A stretch of DNA of 64,000 nt. Origin: Anaerolineae bacterium (GTDB taxonomy: Bacteria; Chloroflexota; Anaerolineae; Aggregatilineales; Aggregatilineaceae). The stretch covers positions 280,603 to 344,602 of the forward strand of contig JAOSJP010000039.1 of assembly GCA_027494015.1 (NCBI GenBank), given 5' to 3'. Position 1 is the first letter of the stretch, and each line of letters opens with the position of its first letter. Below are positions 15,877 to 25,185 of this stretch, in pieces. The translations under genes and the position numbers were made by a program. Under the pieces are notes generated by a model that saw only the letters and a program-made list of their open reading frames with translations, was not told the origin of the DNA and did not search any database.

Positions 15877-17679
15877 ATGACTCTTAACCCCCCACTCTCA
15901 GAGCAGCACCTGGCTCGCCCGCCCATCCGCCGCGCTCAGTGGCGGCGCTTGCTCAGCTACGTGCTCCCGTATAAGAAGCTGTTGGGCATCGCGCTGCTGG
16001 CACGGATGATCGCCAGCGGCGTGTTCCTGGCGCTGCCCGCGCTCATCCAGCGCGTGGTGGACTCGGCGCTGAGTTCCGGCGAGATGGCCCGCCTGAACGC
16101 CAGCATCCTGCTGATGCTGGCCCTCTTCGCGCTGATCGCGATCGCTTCGATGGCCGGCAACTACTACACGAACGTCGCCGGCGAGCGCGTGGTCAACGAC
16201 CTGCGCCGCCAGCTTTACGCCCACCTGCAAAGCCTGTCGCTGCGCTTCTTCAGCGAGCAGCGCGTCGGCAACCTGGTCAGCCGCCTGACCGGCGACGTGA
16301 CGACTGTGCGCCGCCTGCTGACGACGGACCTGGTGCGCCTGACGCGCTACGTGCTGACCATCGCGGGCGGCGTGCTGGTCATGCTGCTGCTCAACTGGCG
16401 GCTGACGCTGTTCATCGTCGCCGGCGTGCCGGTGATCATTGTCGTGGCGCTGATCATCAGCCGGCTGGCGCGGCGCGGCGGGCGGCGCGTGCAGGACCAG
16501 GTGGCGGAGACGGCCAGCATCGCCGCCGAGGTCTTCCAGAACGTGCGCAGCGTCAAGGGCTTCGTCCGCGAGGACTACGAGACGACCCGCTACACCCAGG
16601 CGACCGAGAATGTGCTGGGGGCGGCCCTGCGCCAGGCGCGCCTGCACGCGCTGCTCAACCCGCTGGTGGATTTCCTGTTCCTGGTGACCATCGCGCTGAT
16701 CGTGTGGTACGGCGGGCGCGAGGTCATGGGCGGGCGGCTGAGCAGCGGCGAGCTGGTCGCTTTCCTGGTCTATGCGGCTGTCATCGGGCAGATGTTCGCG
16801 GACCTGGCGGGGATGGCCGCCCAGTTCCAGGAGACGCTCGGCGCGACCGAGCGCGTCTTCGAGCTGCTCGACACCGTCCCCGACGTGCAGGACGCGCCCG
16901 GCGCGGCCACGCTGAAGGACGTGGACGGGCGCATCACCTTTGAGGGAGTCTCCTTCGCCTACGACGAGCGCCAGCCGGTGCTGCGCGACATCAGCCTGGA
17001 CATCGCGCCCGGCGAAATTCTGGCGCTGGTGGGGCCGAGCGGCTCCGGCAAGAGCACGCTGTTCAACCTCATCCCGCGCTTCTACGACGTGACAGCCGGC
17101 TCGGTCTGCATAGACGAACGCGACGTGCGCGCCGTGACGCAGGCCAGCCTGCGCGCGCAGATTGCCATCGTCCCCCAGGAGACGCTGCTCTTCAGCGGCA
17201 GCATCCGCGAGAACATCCTTTACGGGCGGCTGGACGCCAGCGAAGGCGAGATGATCGCGGCTGCGGCTGCGGCGAACGCCCACGACTTCATCAGCGATCT
17301 GCCGGACGGCTACGAGACGACTGTCGGCGAGCGCGGCGTGCGGCTGAGCGGCGGGCAGCGCCAGCGCATTGCCATCGCGCGGGCCATCCTCAAGAATCCG
17401 CGCATCCTCCTGCTCGACGAGGCGACCTCCAGCCTGGACAACGAAAGCGAGCAGCTTGTGCAGGAAGCGCTGGAGCGGCTGATGCAGGGGCGCACGACCG
17501 TGATCATCGCTCACCGGCTGAGCACGATTCGCGTGGCGCACCGCATCGCCGTGCTGCAGCGCGGACGGCTGGTCGAATTGGGGGCGCACGACGCGCTGAT
17601 GGCGCGCGGCGGGCTGTACGCGCGGCTGTACGAGATGCAGTTCCGCGAGACCGACCTGCTGGCCGAGGGTGGGCGCTGA
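15877..17679 (+). CDS. ABC exporter half-transporter (MsbA/lipid A-type family)
   Basis: 600 aa. The N-terminal six-helix transmembrane domain (about residues 30-320) is followed by a nucleotide-binding domain. Walker A is GPSGSGKST (about 388), signature LSGGQRQRIAIARAI (about 490), Walker B ILLLDEATSSLD (about 513), and H-loop IIAHRLST. The family usually homodimerises to export lipids or hydrophobic compounds across the inner membrane. No strong ribosome site is visible before 15877, but the N-terminal sequence fits homologs. A specific substrate cannot be assigned. A truncated R1 repeat lies beyond the stop. Confidence 0.92.
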   Translation: MTLNPPLSEQHLARPPIRRAQWRRLLSYVLPYKKLLGIALLARMIASGVFLALPALIQRVVDSALSSGEMARLNASILLMLALFALIAIASMAGNYYTNVAGERVVNDLRRQLYAHLQSLSLRFFSEQRVGNLVSRLTGDVTTVRRLLTTDLVRLTRYVLTIAGGVLVMLLLNWRLTLFIVAGVPVIIVVALIISRLARRGGRRVQDQVAETASIAAEVFQNVRSVKGFVREDYETTRYTQATENVLGAALRQARLHALLNPLVDFLFLVTIALIVWYGGREVMGGRLSSGELVAFLVYAAVIGQMFADLAGMAAQFQETLGATERVFELLDTVPDVQDAPGAATLKDVDGRITFEGVSFAYDERQPVLRDISLDIAPGEILALVGPSGSGKSTLFNLIPRFYDVTAGSVCIDERDVRAVTQASLRAQIAIVPQETLLFSGSIRENILYGRLDASEGEMIAAAAAANAHDFISDLPDGYETTVGERGVRLSGGQRQRIAIARAILKNPRILLLDEATSSLDNESEQLVQEALERLMQGRTTVIIAHRLSTIRVAHRIAVLQRGRLVELGAHDALMARGGLYARLYEMQFRETDLLAEGGR

Positions 17680-17686
17680 AGGGCAG

Positions 17687-17746
17687 GCCTCACCCCCTGG
17701 CCTCGCTGCGCCCGGCTTGTCCCCCTCTCCGCTCGGAGGGACGGAC
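17687..17746. repeat. truncated R1 repeat
   Basis: Only the left half plus a few centre bases remain (CTCACCCCCTGGCCTCGC...TCCGCTCGGAG). Confidence 0.6.
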
Positions 17747-17844
17747 ATATTAGACAGGTTGATTTAGCGTAACGACGAGCGATCACAATCAACGGAAGAA
17801 ACGGGCGGCTTGAAGGAGAAGCTCGGATGCCTGGTAGGGCCTGT

Positions 17845-17870
17845 AGGGGCGGGTTTGCAAACCCGCCCCT
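17845..17870. repeat. 26-bp perfect palindrome (R4 family)
   Basis: AGGGGCGGGTTTGCAAACCCGCCCCT. Related to the palindromes at 25157 and 45626. Confidence 0.8.
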
Positions 17871-17879
17871 TGTATCATA

Positions 17880-18113
17880 GAAAGTAGGGTATGGTAAGTA
17901 GAAAAGCCGGGTCGCAGCAAGCGCAAACCAGGTGCGGTTGTCCCGCCCCTTAAGCCTATGAGCTTGTGCTGTAGATCAACCCCCTGGTTTGTGCGCCACG
18001 CCAGCAGTCGAACGGTATCTTAAGCCGCCTCCGGGCAGAGCTTGCATAGACAAGGTTGGCTCAGAGCAAGGTGCGGCTTGCTGAAGACCTGAGAGTGGAT
18101 AAGGAGCCAAACC
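17880..18113 (+). ncRNA. possible IS110 left-end bridge-RNA region
   Basis: 234 bp of non-coding DNA upstream of the IS110 transposase, with paired segments (CAAACCAGG at about 17924 and CCTGGTTTG at about 17981). In IS110-type elements the noncoding left end encodes the bridge RNA that pairs with donor and target. Whether this copy has it is unproven; the outer end of the element was not located. Confidence 0.3.
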
Positions 18114-19109
18114 ATGACCGCCATTCTCGGCATCGATGTGGCCAAAGACAGCCTGGCCGTGGCCTTGTGGCGCGCGGGTCAGGCGGTCGAGCAGGCCGAG
18201 TTTGCCAACACGCGCCAGGGGTTCAACGACCTGCAGCGCTTTCTGAAGAAGCGGCGCGCCGTGCCAGTTCACGCCTGCCTGGAAGCCACCGGGCGCTACT
18301 GGGAGAACCTGGCTGACTTCCTGGTGGAGCGGGGGCACCCGGTGAGCGTGGTGAACCCGGCCCGCATCAAGGCCTATGCCCACAGCCAACTGACGCGCAA
18401 CAAGACCGACCAGTTGGATGCCAGCACGATTGCTGACTTCTGTCGTACCCAGCAGCCAGCGCTGTGGACGCCGCCCGCTGCGGCCTGGCGCGAACTGCAA
18501 GAGTTGGTGCGCCATCTGGATGACCTGGAGACTGACCGCCAGCGCCAACGCAACCGGCTGCACGCCCTCCAGCAGGGTGCCCATCCCTCGCCCACTGTCA
18601 CGGCTCACTTGCAGCAGCAGATTGCCTTTCTCACCCAGCAAATTGAGCAAGCCCGCCAGGCGATCCAAGACCATATCAACCGCCATCCTGACCTCAAACG
18701 ACAGCGCGACTTGCTGGATTCTATCAAGGGGGTGGGCCCGCTGACCGCCGCCAAGCTGCTGGGCGAGTATGGCGATATGAGCCAGTTCAGTGATGTGCGC
18801 CAGGTCACCGCCTTCGCCGGGCTTAACCCCCGCCATCACCAGTCCGGCTCCTCCATTCGCGGCAAAACGAAGATCTCTAAGGTGGGGCGCCCTTCGATCC
18901 GTGCCGCCCTCTATATGCCCGCCGTGGTCGCCAAACGCTTCAACCCCCAACTGGCCGCCCTCGCCGCGCGGCTCGCCTCGCGCGGTCTGACCCCGATGCA
19001 AATCGTCGTCGCCGTCATGCGCAAGCTCTTGCATCTCGCCTATGGGGTCCTCAAATCAGGACACCCCTATTCCCCCTCTTTTGTCCCTCCAGGAGCTGCC
19101 TATGCTTGA
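18114..19109 (+). CDS. IS110-family DEDD transposase
   Basis: 331 aa. The N-terminal RuvC-like domain has GIDVAKD, CLEATGRYWENL and KTDQLDA (the acidic DEDD set). The C-terminal Transposase_20 domain has DSIKGVGPLTAAKLLGEYGD and FAGLNP, then SGSSIRGKTKISKVG with the Ser expected as nucleophile. The gene is intact. IS110 elements lack long terminal inverted repeats and use an RNA-guided recombinase. No second ORF is found. The right flank runs into a poly-C block within 30 bp, so the right end of the element cannot be defined. The start at 18114 follows AAGGAG. Confidence 0.95.
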   Translation: MTAILGIDVAKDSLAVALWRAGQAVEQAEFANTRQGFNDLQRFLKKRRAVPVHACLEATGRYWENLADFLVERGHPVSVVNPARIKAYAHSQLTRNKTDQLDASTIADFCRTQQPALWTPPAAAWRELQELVRHLDDLETDRQRQRNRLHALQQGAHPSPTVTAHLQQQIAFLTQQIEQARQAIQDHINRHPDLKRQRDLLDSIKGVGPLTAAKLLGEYGDMSQFSDVRQVTAFAGLNPRHHQSGSSIRGKTKISKVGRPSIRAALYMPAVVAKRFNPQLAALAARLASRGLTPMQIVVAVMRKLLHLAYGVLKSGHPYSPSFVPPGAAYA

Positions 19110-19134
19110 CTTTCAAGGGGGTTCTACCACCGGC

Positions 19135-19381
<247 letters not shown>

Positions 19382-20007
19382 TAGATCAAGAAGGAGCCGA
19401 TCAGCAGCAGGTAGGCGATGGCTCCGGCGAAGCGACGGCTGGACGGCACCAGCACCGCCAACAGGTAACTGTAGCCCGCCACGACCATCAGGTATAGGAA
19501 TGCCCCAATCATGCTCAGCGCCAGGTTGGCGGCTGGCGGATCAAACTCCGGCCAGAGGAGCATGGACAGCAGGAAGCCGGCCAGACACGCCCCCAGCACC
19601 AGAGCCATGACCGCCGCTGTGTTGAGCGCGCGCCCCAGCAGGTAATGGCGGCGCGAGACCGGCAGGCTGAGCAGCATATCCATCGTGTGGTCGCGCTCGG
19701 CGTTGGCGAAAGCGTTGAAGGCCTGGGCGATGACAATCGCGCCGAGGATGAGCACGCTGTAGCTGGCGAACTCCGTCTGCACCCACGTGCCCGGCTCGGT
19801 CATGTCGAAATCCGCCATGTCTCCGCCGTAGAACATGGCCAGCACGCCCTCGGGATAAGAGTCGATCAGTTCCTTCCACTCATCAGCCTGGCCCTTGACA
19901 GCCGGGTACATGGCCATCAGCAACATCACATACAGCCCGAAGCCGAGCGAGAGCCAGAATGCTGACCGCCGCGAGTCACGGAATGCCTTGCGGAAGATGG
20001 CCGCCAT
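19382..20007 (-). CDS. ABC-2 type permease, 3'-truncated by the poly-C block
   Basis: About 208 intact residues, then reading runs into artificial poly-Gly. The N-terminal cytosolic segment MAAIFRKAFRD precedes six predicted membrane helices, of which four to five are complete. The AERDHTMDMLLSLPVSRR loop is the usual cytosolic stretch of ABC-2 permeases with daunorubicin/bacitracin-exporter partners. Start 20007 follows the ATPase stop by 3 bases, giving an operon. The missing C-terminal helix must have been lost in the assembly block. Works with the adjacent ATPase. Confidence 0.85.
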
Positions 20008-20010
20008 CGC

Positions 20011-20928
20011 TCACGCCTCCTTCTTGCCGTAGTAGGCCAGGAAGATCTCTTCCAGCGAGGGGTGCTCCACCCCCACGTCGGTGACGGTGTGCTGCGCGGC
20101 CAGCTTGATCACGGCGTCTATACTGGCCTCGCCGCCCACGCGCATGCGCAGCCGCGCCCCGTCGGACTCGATCTCAGCCACGCCGGGCAGCGCGCGGAAA
20201 CGTTCAGCGGGCACTTCGTCCTCGAAGACCAGGGTCAGCCAGCGGAAGGAGACGCGCGTGAGGTCGGCCACCGACTCTACCGCTTCCAGCCGCCCTTCGC
20301 GGATGATGCCCACGCGGTCGCAGATAGCCTCGACTTCGGGCAGGTTGTGCGACGAGAGGAAGATGGTGCGCCCCTCGGCGCGCGTCTCGCGCATCACCTC
20401 GTGCAGCACCTGCTGCATCAGCGGGTCGAGGCCCGTTGACGGCTCATCGAGGATGAGCAGCTCCGGCTTGTGGGCCAGGGCCACGATCAGCCCCATCTTG
20501 CGCTTCATGCCCGTAGACAGCCCCTTGAGCGCGCGCCCCAGGTCGTGGTCGAGCCGCCCGGCCAGCCGCTCCGCCTCAGCAACGTAACCGTTGGTCGCCC
20601 CGCGCGCATCTTCCAGCCAGCGGATGTACTGAATGCCCGTCCAGTTGTCCAGCAGGGCCAGCTCTGAGGGCAGGTAGCCGATGCGCGCGCGGATGGCCAC
20701 GCTGCCGCGCACGCTGTCCAGCCCGAAGATGGACGCTGACCCCTCGCTGGGACGGATGAGGTCGAGCAGCGTGCGGATGGTGGTTGTCTTGCCGGCGCCG
20801 TTCGGCCCCAGAAAGCCGAAAATCTCGCCCTCATAGACGCTGAGATTCACGTCCTGGATGGCGGTCAGCTTGCCGTAGCGGTGAGTCAGGCTGTGCGTCT
20901 GGATGACGACACTCTGCCCCTGCACCAT
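20011..20928 (-). CDS. ABC transporter ATP-binding subunit
   Basis: 305 aa. Walker A GPNGAGKTTTIRTLL (about 41), Q-loop, signature LSTGMKRKMG (about 142), Walker B ELLILDEPSTGLDPL (about 160) and H-loop SSHNLPEV. A C-terminal extension (about 225-305) follows. It is one half of an importer/exporter of the DrrA type, paired with the permease whose start lies 3 bp away. The usual role is drug or lipid export or antibiotic resistance. The promoter is probably in the AT-rich 20929-21100 stretch. Confidence 0.92.
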   Translation of the reverse strand: MVQGQSVVIQTHSLTHRYGKLTAIQDVNLSVYEGEIFGFLGPNGAGKTTTIRTLLDLIRPSEGSASIFGLDSVRGSVAIRARIGYLPSELALLDNWTGIQYIRWLEDARGATNGYVAEAERLAGRLDHDLGRALKGLSTGMKRKMGLIVALAHKPELLILDEPSTGLDPLMQQVLHEVMRETRAEGRTIFLSSHNLPEVEAICDRVGIIREGRLEAVESVADLTRVSFRWLTLVFEDEVPAERFRALPGVAEIESDGARLRMRVGGEASIDAVIKLAAQHTVTDVGVEHPSLEEIFLAYYGKKEA

Positions 20929-20989
20929 AGTGATCTCCCTTCGCAGCGGCCCTCAGCGCGCGCCCTGTGCGGGCAAGCGGACGATCCGA

Positions 20990-21130
20990 GAGCATAGCAC
21001 ATTCTTCAATTTTTAGGGTGGCCGAAGTAAATATTTCACGTGATCAAATTTTAGCATATATTTGTCATCGCGCAAGCTGAGATCAGCCTAACATCGGCGC
21101 CCCCCGGTCAAGGGAAATCGCTCCTACGAG
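20990..21130 (-). promoter_or_regulatory. AT-rich upstream region of the ABC operon
   Basis: An unusually AT-rich stretch in a GC-rich genome with AAATATTTCACGTGATCAAATTTTAG. It contains CACGTG within partly symmetric AT flanks. A regulator site is plausible but not established. No gene in 20929-21279 otherwise, only an AATTTCG x3 tract at 21168-21190. Confidence 0.4.
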
Positions 21131-21226
21131 GCTGCCATGCAGCGGACAACGCGCGGGCACCAGAAAGAGAATTTCGAATTTCGAATTTCGAAATTAAACA
21201 GTCCGCCATCCGCCCCTGTGCTGGGC

Positions 21227-21232
21227 TATAAT
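21227..21232 (+). promoter_or_regulatory. -10 box of pterin dehydratase gene
   Basis: TATAAT within GGGCTATAATCTGG, 48 bases before ATG 21280. A clear -35 is not seen. Confidence 0.4.
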
Positions 21233-21279
21233 CTGGTGAATGCCGGCACAATGGCGCAGCCGCGCGGGAGGAGTCCCCC

Positions 21280-21585
21280 ATGCCTCGCACACTCAAGGTA
21301 TACTCGCCCCAGGAGATCGGGGCCTGGCTGACGGCGCATCCCGCCTGGCGGCTGGGCGACGACGGTCAGCTTCGGGCGACCTTCACGCTCAAGAGCTTCG
21401 CCCAGGCCGTGCTGCTGCTCAATGCCATCGCGCACCTGGCCGAAGCCGCCAACCATCACCCCGATCTGCACCTGCACGGCTGGAAGCACCTGTCGGTGAG
21501 CCTGATGACGCACGACCAGGGCGGGATCACCGACCTCGACTTCGCGCTGGTCGCCCAGATTGACGCGCTGCCGCGCCCGGCCTAG
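21280..21585 (+). CDS. phhB: pterin-4a-carbinolamine dehydratase
   Basis: 101 aa, the usual size. Motif EAANHHPDLHLHGWKHLSV in the centre, with the paired His HHP, and ITDLDF near the end. It dehydrates the 4a-hydroxy pterin formed after aromatic amino acid hydroxylation, or supports molybdopterin/folate-linked pterin recycling. It lies about 4 kb before folE and is not co-transcribed with it. GGGAGGAG precedes the ATG. No hydroxylase is seen in this window. Confidence 0.93.
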   Translation: MPRTLKVYSPQEIGAWLTAHPAWRLGDDGQLRATFTLKSFAQAVLLLNAIAHLAEAANHHPDLHLHGWKHLSVSLMTHDQGGITDLDFALVAQIDALPRPA

Positions 21586-21610
21586 GGCGTCCACACGCGA
21601 GAGGAAACGC

Positions 21611-22642
21611 ATGACAGACCGGAAAACGCTGATCGTCCTGCTCGTATTCATCGTGGCGCTGGTGCCTGCCCTGGTGATCGCGCTGCTCAGTTACCGGCCT
21701 GGCGACGATGAGGAGTGCGGCTCCACTGCCCCGACAACCTATGCGGCGCACACGCACGCGACCGGCCTGGCCGTCGAGGTCAGGGGCGGGATGCAGCTTG
21801 TCTTCAACGTCAGCCCGGCGGCGCAGCTCTACCAGCTCGTGGACGACGCGTTGGAGCAGCGCGACGGCGACCTGGCCGACGCCAATCTCAGGCACATCGC
21901 GGTGGATGTCAACGATGCAACGCTGGCCCTGGGCGAGCGGTTGCCGGTGGAGGTCTCGCTGGAGGTGCGCCGTCAGGATACGGGCGAGATCGTCGTGCAG
22001 GCCAGCGCCCCGGCCATGGTTGCGCCAGGGCACGGCTACCACTTCGGCGACAACTACCTGGTGCCGGCGGGCGCCGCCTACGACTGGACGGTGACGATCA
22101 GCCCGGTGCTGGCCCTGCGCCAGGAGGGCGCGCAAGACCTGTGGCTGGAGCCGGTCGTGTGGACGGGCAGCTTCACACTCGACGCGGACGGTCAAGCCAG
22201 CGGCCAGACCAGCGCGCCGATGATGATCGGCGAGCTAACCCAGGACGGCCTGCACATCATGCTCAGCCAGCAGGACGCCCGCCCGCTCTACGCGCTGGAG
22301 GACGGCACGACCGTGCCGGAGCCGCTCGAACCGCTCAGCCGCTATTACGTGGTGGATGTCACCGATCATGCCGCCAACTACGAAGCCAAGCTGCCCGGCG
22401 CGACGGTGACCGTCACCTTTCGCCGCTATGGGGTGGCGCTGGTCGTGCCCTTCCCGCCGGTCATCTCGCCGCAATACGGCTTTCACTACGGAGCCAACGT
22501 CGCCCTGGAGCCGGGCGATTGGACGGTGGAGGTCGAGGTGAGCGGCCTGGACTTCCTGCGTCATGCCGGGGCCGCGCTGAGCCTGGCCCGCGCGCCGGTG
22601 CGCGCCTCGTTCAGCCTCACCCTGGACGAGCCGGAAACATGA
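21611..22642 (+). CDS. membrane-anchored P19/Tp34-like protein
   Basis: 343 aa with GAGGAAACGC before ATG. An N-terminal membrane helix (residues 4-26) anchors an exported domain. Two halves have similar beta-sandwich elements: GHGYHFGDNYLVPAGAAYDW (about 138-157) and YGFHYGANVALEPGDWTVEV (about 294-313). The latter word is close to the P19/Tp34 iron/copper-binding family, which partners iron transporters of the FTR1 type. Metal ligands are not certain. No FTR1 permease is present. It could also be another beta-sandwich carrier. It follows phhB by 25 bp and might share its mRNA. Confidence 0.6.
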   Translation: MTDRKTLIVLLVFIVALVPALVIALLSYRPGDDEECGSTAPTTYAAHTHATGLAVEVRGGMQLVFNVSPAAQLYQLVDDALEQRDGDLADANLRHIAVDVNDATLALGERLPVEVSLEVRRQDTGEIVVQASAPAMVAPGHGYHFGDNYLVPAGAAYDWTVTISPVLALRQEGAQDLWLEPVVWTGSFTLDADGQASGQTSAPMMIGELTQDGLHIMLSQQDARPLYALEDGTTVPEPLEPLSRYYVVDVTDHAANYEAKLPGATVTVTFRRYGVALVVPFPPVISPQYGFHYGANVALEPGDWTVEVEVSGLDFLRHAGAALSLARAPVRASFSLTLDEPET

Positions 22643-22758
22643 CCTCTACCGCAATACTTGTGACGAAATGCACATTGTCCGCCCTGGTTGAATGACGTTA
22701 TAACCTCTGCGGGTGGCCTGGAGCAGACCTTCTGCCCCACAGCGCGCGTGGAGGAGCC

Positions 22759-23814
22759 ATGATCACCGGGCACGTCGGCGAATACCATCGTCCGCGCTGC
22801 AAGCTCTGTGTGCTGTCAGAGTCCGACGACGAGTATCCTGAGGAACTGGTTGTGTTCACGCGCACCCTGGGGCGCAGCGGCCTCGAAGTGAGCGCTCTCG
22901 GCCTGGGCACCTGGGCCATCGGCGGCCCCTTCACCGACCCGCAAGGCCAGCCGAGAGGCTGGGGACAGGTGGATGACGCGGAGTCCGTGCGCGCCATTCA
23001 CCGCGCGCTGGATATGGGCGTCACCTTCTGGGACACGGCGGATGTCTACGGCACCGGTCACAGCGAGAAGCTGCTCGGCCTGGCGCTGGGCGGGCGACGC
23101 AGGCATCTGGTGATCGCCACTAAGTTCGGGCGCACCTTCGAGGAAGGAGCGCGCCAGTTCACCGGCTTCGACGCCTCACCGCTGGCCATCGTCCGCGCCT
23201 GCGAAGCATCGCTGCGCCGCCTCAACGCCGACGTGATTGACCTCTACCAGCTTCACCTGGGCGACTACGATCCGCAGCAGGCGCTCGAGGTGCGCGAGAC
23301 GCTCGAAGACCTGGTCTGCGCGGGCAAGATACGCTACTACGGCTGGAGCACCGACGACCCGCAGCGGGCGCGCATCTTCGCCGAGGGCGAGCATTGCACC
23401 GCCATGCAGTTCCGCCTGAACCTGTTCGAGCGCAATGACGCCATGCTGGCCCTGTGCACCGAGCACAATCTGGCGGCGATCATTCGCGGGCCGCTGGGGC
23501 GCGGGCTGCTCACCGGCAAGTTCACGGCGGATTCGCGGCTGCCCGCCGACGACGTGCGCCACGACTGGGATTTTGCCTCCGGCGAGCAGGCCGCGCAGAT
23601 CGCTCGCCTGGAACGCCTGCGCGCCATCCTGACGCGCGACGGGCGCTCGCTGGCGCAGGCGGCGCTCGGCTGGCTGTGGGCCATCTCCGCCTTCACCCTC
23701 CCCATCCCCGGCTTCAAGACGGTCGCGCAGGTCGAAGACAACGTTGGCGCGCTCGATTACGGCCCGCTCAGCGAGCGCCAGGTCGCCGAGATCGAGGCGC
23801 TGCTGGCTGGCTGA
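22759..23814 (+). CDS. aldo/keto reductase
   Basis: 351 aa with GGAGGAGCC before ATG. A 33-residue N-terminal leader of unknown role (RPRCKLCVLSESDDE) precedes the (beta/alpha)8 barrel: RTLGRSGLEVSALGLGTW, then DTADVYG with Asp and Tyr, IATKFG with Lys, and LYQLHLGD with His, the usual AKR catalytic tetrad. The end has IPGFKTVAQVEDN, typical of the NADP-binding C-terminal part. Reduces unidentified carbonyls with NADPH in the cytosol. The leader sequence is supported by the ribosome site. A TATAAC-like -10 lies at about 22699. Confidence 0.9.
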   Translation: MITGHVGEYHRPRCKLCVLSESDDEYPEELVVFTRTLGRSGLEVSALGLGTWAIGGPFTDPQGQPRGWGQVDDAESVRAIHRALDMGVTFWDTADVYGTGHSEKLLGLALGGRRRHLVIATKFGRTFEEGARQFTGFDASPLAIVRACEASLRRLNADVIDLYQLHLGDYDPQQALEVRETLEDLVCAGKIRYYGWSTDDPQRARIFAEGEHCTAMQFRLNLFERNDAMLALCTEHNLAAIIRGPLGRGLLTGKFTADSRLPADDVRHDWDFASGEQAAQIARLERLRAILTRDGRSLAQAALGWLWAISAFTLPIPGFKTVAQVEDNVGALDYGPLSERQVAEIEALLAG

Positions 23815-23832
23815 GCGCTGTTGAGGTAGAAA

Positions 23833-23872
23833 GGTGGTGGTGGTTGGTTGTTGGTTGTTGGTGGTTGGTCAG
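23833..23872. repeat. TTGGTTG/GGTGG simple repeat (R6 family)
   Basis: Runs of GGTTGGTTGTTGG after the aldo/keto reductase. Similar tracts at 26197-26248 and 53563-53688. Confidence 0.7.
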
Positions 23873-24059
23873 AGTGGGGCGGTGTTGTCTGCGCCCATCC
23901 GACGACTGAGGACTGACCACCGATCACCCCAGGTAGGGGCGCAGCAGAGACCAGATCCAGTCTTGAGACGGAAGTCTGGTTCGACCGAGCCGGGCAGGTC
24001 AAGAGTAGTCCCGGCAATCTTTGTCGCACTGCTGGTTCCTGTGCCTGGCAACGATCCGC

Positions 24060-24065
24060 TATAAT
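24060..24065 (+). promoter_or_regulatory. -10 box of DJ-1/PfpI gene
   Basis: TATAAT in CCGCTATAATGG; the ATG at 24122 lies 57 bases on. The -35 is unclear. Confidence 0.4.
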
Positions 24066-24121
24066 GGAGTCAGGGAGATTTCCCTGCGAGGGACGCCTTT
24101 TTGAGAGAGGAGCTGAAGACG

Positions 24122-24703
24122 ATGGCTGCCAAGAGAATTCTGATGCTCGTTGGAGACTACGTTGAGGACTACGAGGTGATGGTGCCGTTCCAGGCGCTGC
24201 TGATGGTTGGGCATACGGTGCACGCCGTCTGCCCGGACAAGAAAGCGGGCGACTCTGTCCGCACGTCCATCCACGACTTCGAGGGCGACCAGACCTACAG
24301 CGAGAAGCGCGGTCACAACTTCGGGCTGAACGCCACCTTCGCCGACGTGAGGCCGGAAGAATACGACGCGCTGGTCATCCCCGGCGGGCGCGCGCCGGAG
24401 TACATCCGCCTGAACGAGAAGGTGCTCGCCATCACGCGCCACTTCGCCGAAGCGGGCAAGCCCATCGCGGCCATCTGTCACGGCCCGCAGGTGCTCGCCG
24501 CCGCTGGCGCGCTGAAGGGCAAGGTGGCGACCGCGTACCCGGCGGTGGGGCCGGATATCGCGCTGGCCGGGGGGACGTACCAGGCCGTGCCGGTCAGCGA
24601 TGCGGTGGTGGACGGCAACCTGGTCACCGCGCCGGCCTGGCCCGCGCATCCCAAGTGGCTGGCGGCGTTCCTGCGGGTGCTCGGCACGCAGATCGCGCCG
24701 TAA
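24122..24703 (+). CDS. DJ-1/PfpI family protein
   Basis: 193 aa. Motif AICHGPQ with nucleophilic Cys at about 120, a nearby GGRAPEYIR loop, and EDYE near residue 20 supplying the Glu that supports the Cys. The family holds glyoxalase III/deglycase-like and stress proteins. The exact role here is open. The start at 24122 is chosen for AGAGAGGAGC upstream (GAGGAG, about 10 bases); the frame also opens at 24101 without such a site. A strong terminator follows at 24728. Confidence 0.9.
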   Translation: MAAKRILMLVGDYVEDYEVMVPFQALLMVGHTVHAVCPDKKAGDSVRTSIHDFEGDQTYSEKRGHNFGLNATFADVRPEEYDALVIPGGRAPEYIRLNEKVLAITRHFAEAGKPIAAICHGPQVLAAAGALKGKVATAYPAVGPDIALAGGTYQAVPVSDAVVDGNLVTAPAWPAHPKWLAAFLRVLGTQIAP

Positions 24704-24727
24704 AGTGCCCCCTGTTCCTGGCCATCG

Positions 24728-24756
24728 CGCCCCTGGGAAGCCAGGGGCGTTTTTGT
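24728..24756 (+). terminator. terminator after DJ-1/PfpI gene
   Basis: A 9-bp perfect stem CGCCCCTGG/CCAGGGGCG with a GAAG loop and TTTTTG afterwards. Confidence 0.85.
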
Positions 24757-24759
24757 TGC

Positions 24760-25023
24760 TCAGCCCCCCTTGCCTGTCTCCTTCGGCGCTTGCTCCTTGT
24801 GGCGCTGGCGCTGCCAGCTCAGCGTCAGCAGAATGCCACCGATGAACCCCAGCAGCGACGTGACGATGATGACAATGGCGACGGCGATGTCCGCCTCCAG
24901 GAAAAGGAAGCGCACGCGCATGGCGTCGGTGTTCTGCAGCAGAAAGGCGACGAACAGGGCCAGCGCCAGAAGGCTCAGCCCCAGCCGCAGGCGAAACCCC
25001 AGCGTAGACAGTCTTTCCCTCAT
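24760..25023 (-). CDS. LapA-domain small membrane protein
   Basis: 87 aa. MRERLSTLGFRLRLGLSL precedes the first helix, and the LFVAFLLQNTDAMRVRFLF and FIGGILLTLSWQR segments fit the DUF1049/LapA domain: two membrane helices with the characteristic QNT..V.F pattern. This family sits in the inner membrane and often acts in lipopolysaccharide or envelope regulation. The start at 25023 has GAGGAT 7 bases upstream; the open frame extends to 25113, but without support. Convergent with the DJ-1/PfpI gene. Confidence 0.8.
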   Translation of the reverse strand: MRERLSTLGFRLRLGLSLLALALFVAFLLQNTDAMRVRFLFLEADIAVAIVIIVTSLLGFIGGILLTLSWQRQRHKEQAPKETGKGG

Positions 25024-25156
25024 AGCCGTGATCCTCGTGAGCGGGCGGCGCGCGCTGCGCCCCCCGACTCGTAGTGTAGCACAGCGCCCTACCGCGCCCA
25101 AACTGGGGTGCATTTCAGGGCAATCGCATCAAAGTCCGCCGCGCGCCAGCCTACTC

Positions 25157-25184
25157 GTAGGGGCGTATTGCAATACGCCCCTAC
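25157..25184. repeat. 28-bp perfect palindrome (R4 family)
   Basis: GTAGGGGCGTATTG CAATACGCCCCTAC. Confidence 0.85.
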
Positions 25185-25185
25185 G

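Noticed and set aside
17680..18050. Missing 3' part of the ABC-2 permease on the left side of the IS110 element
   Set aside because: I looked for it as evidence that IS110 split the gene; no matching coding sequence is there.
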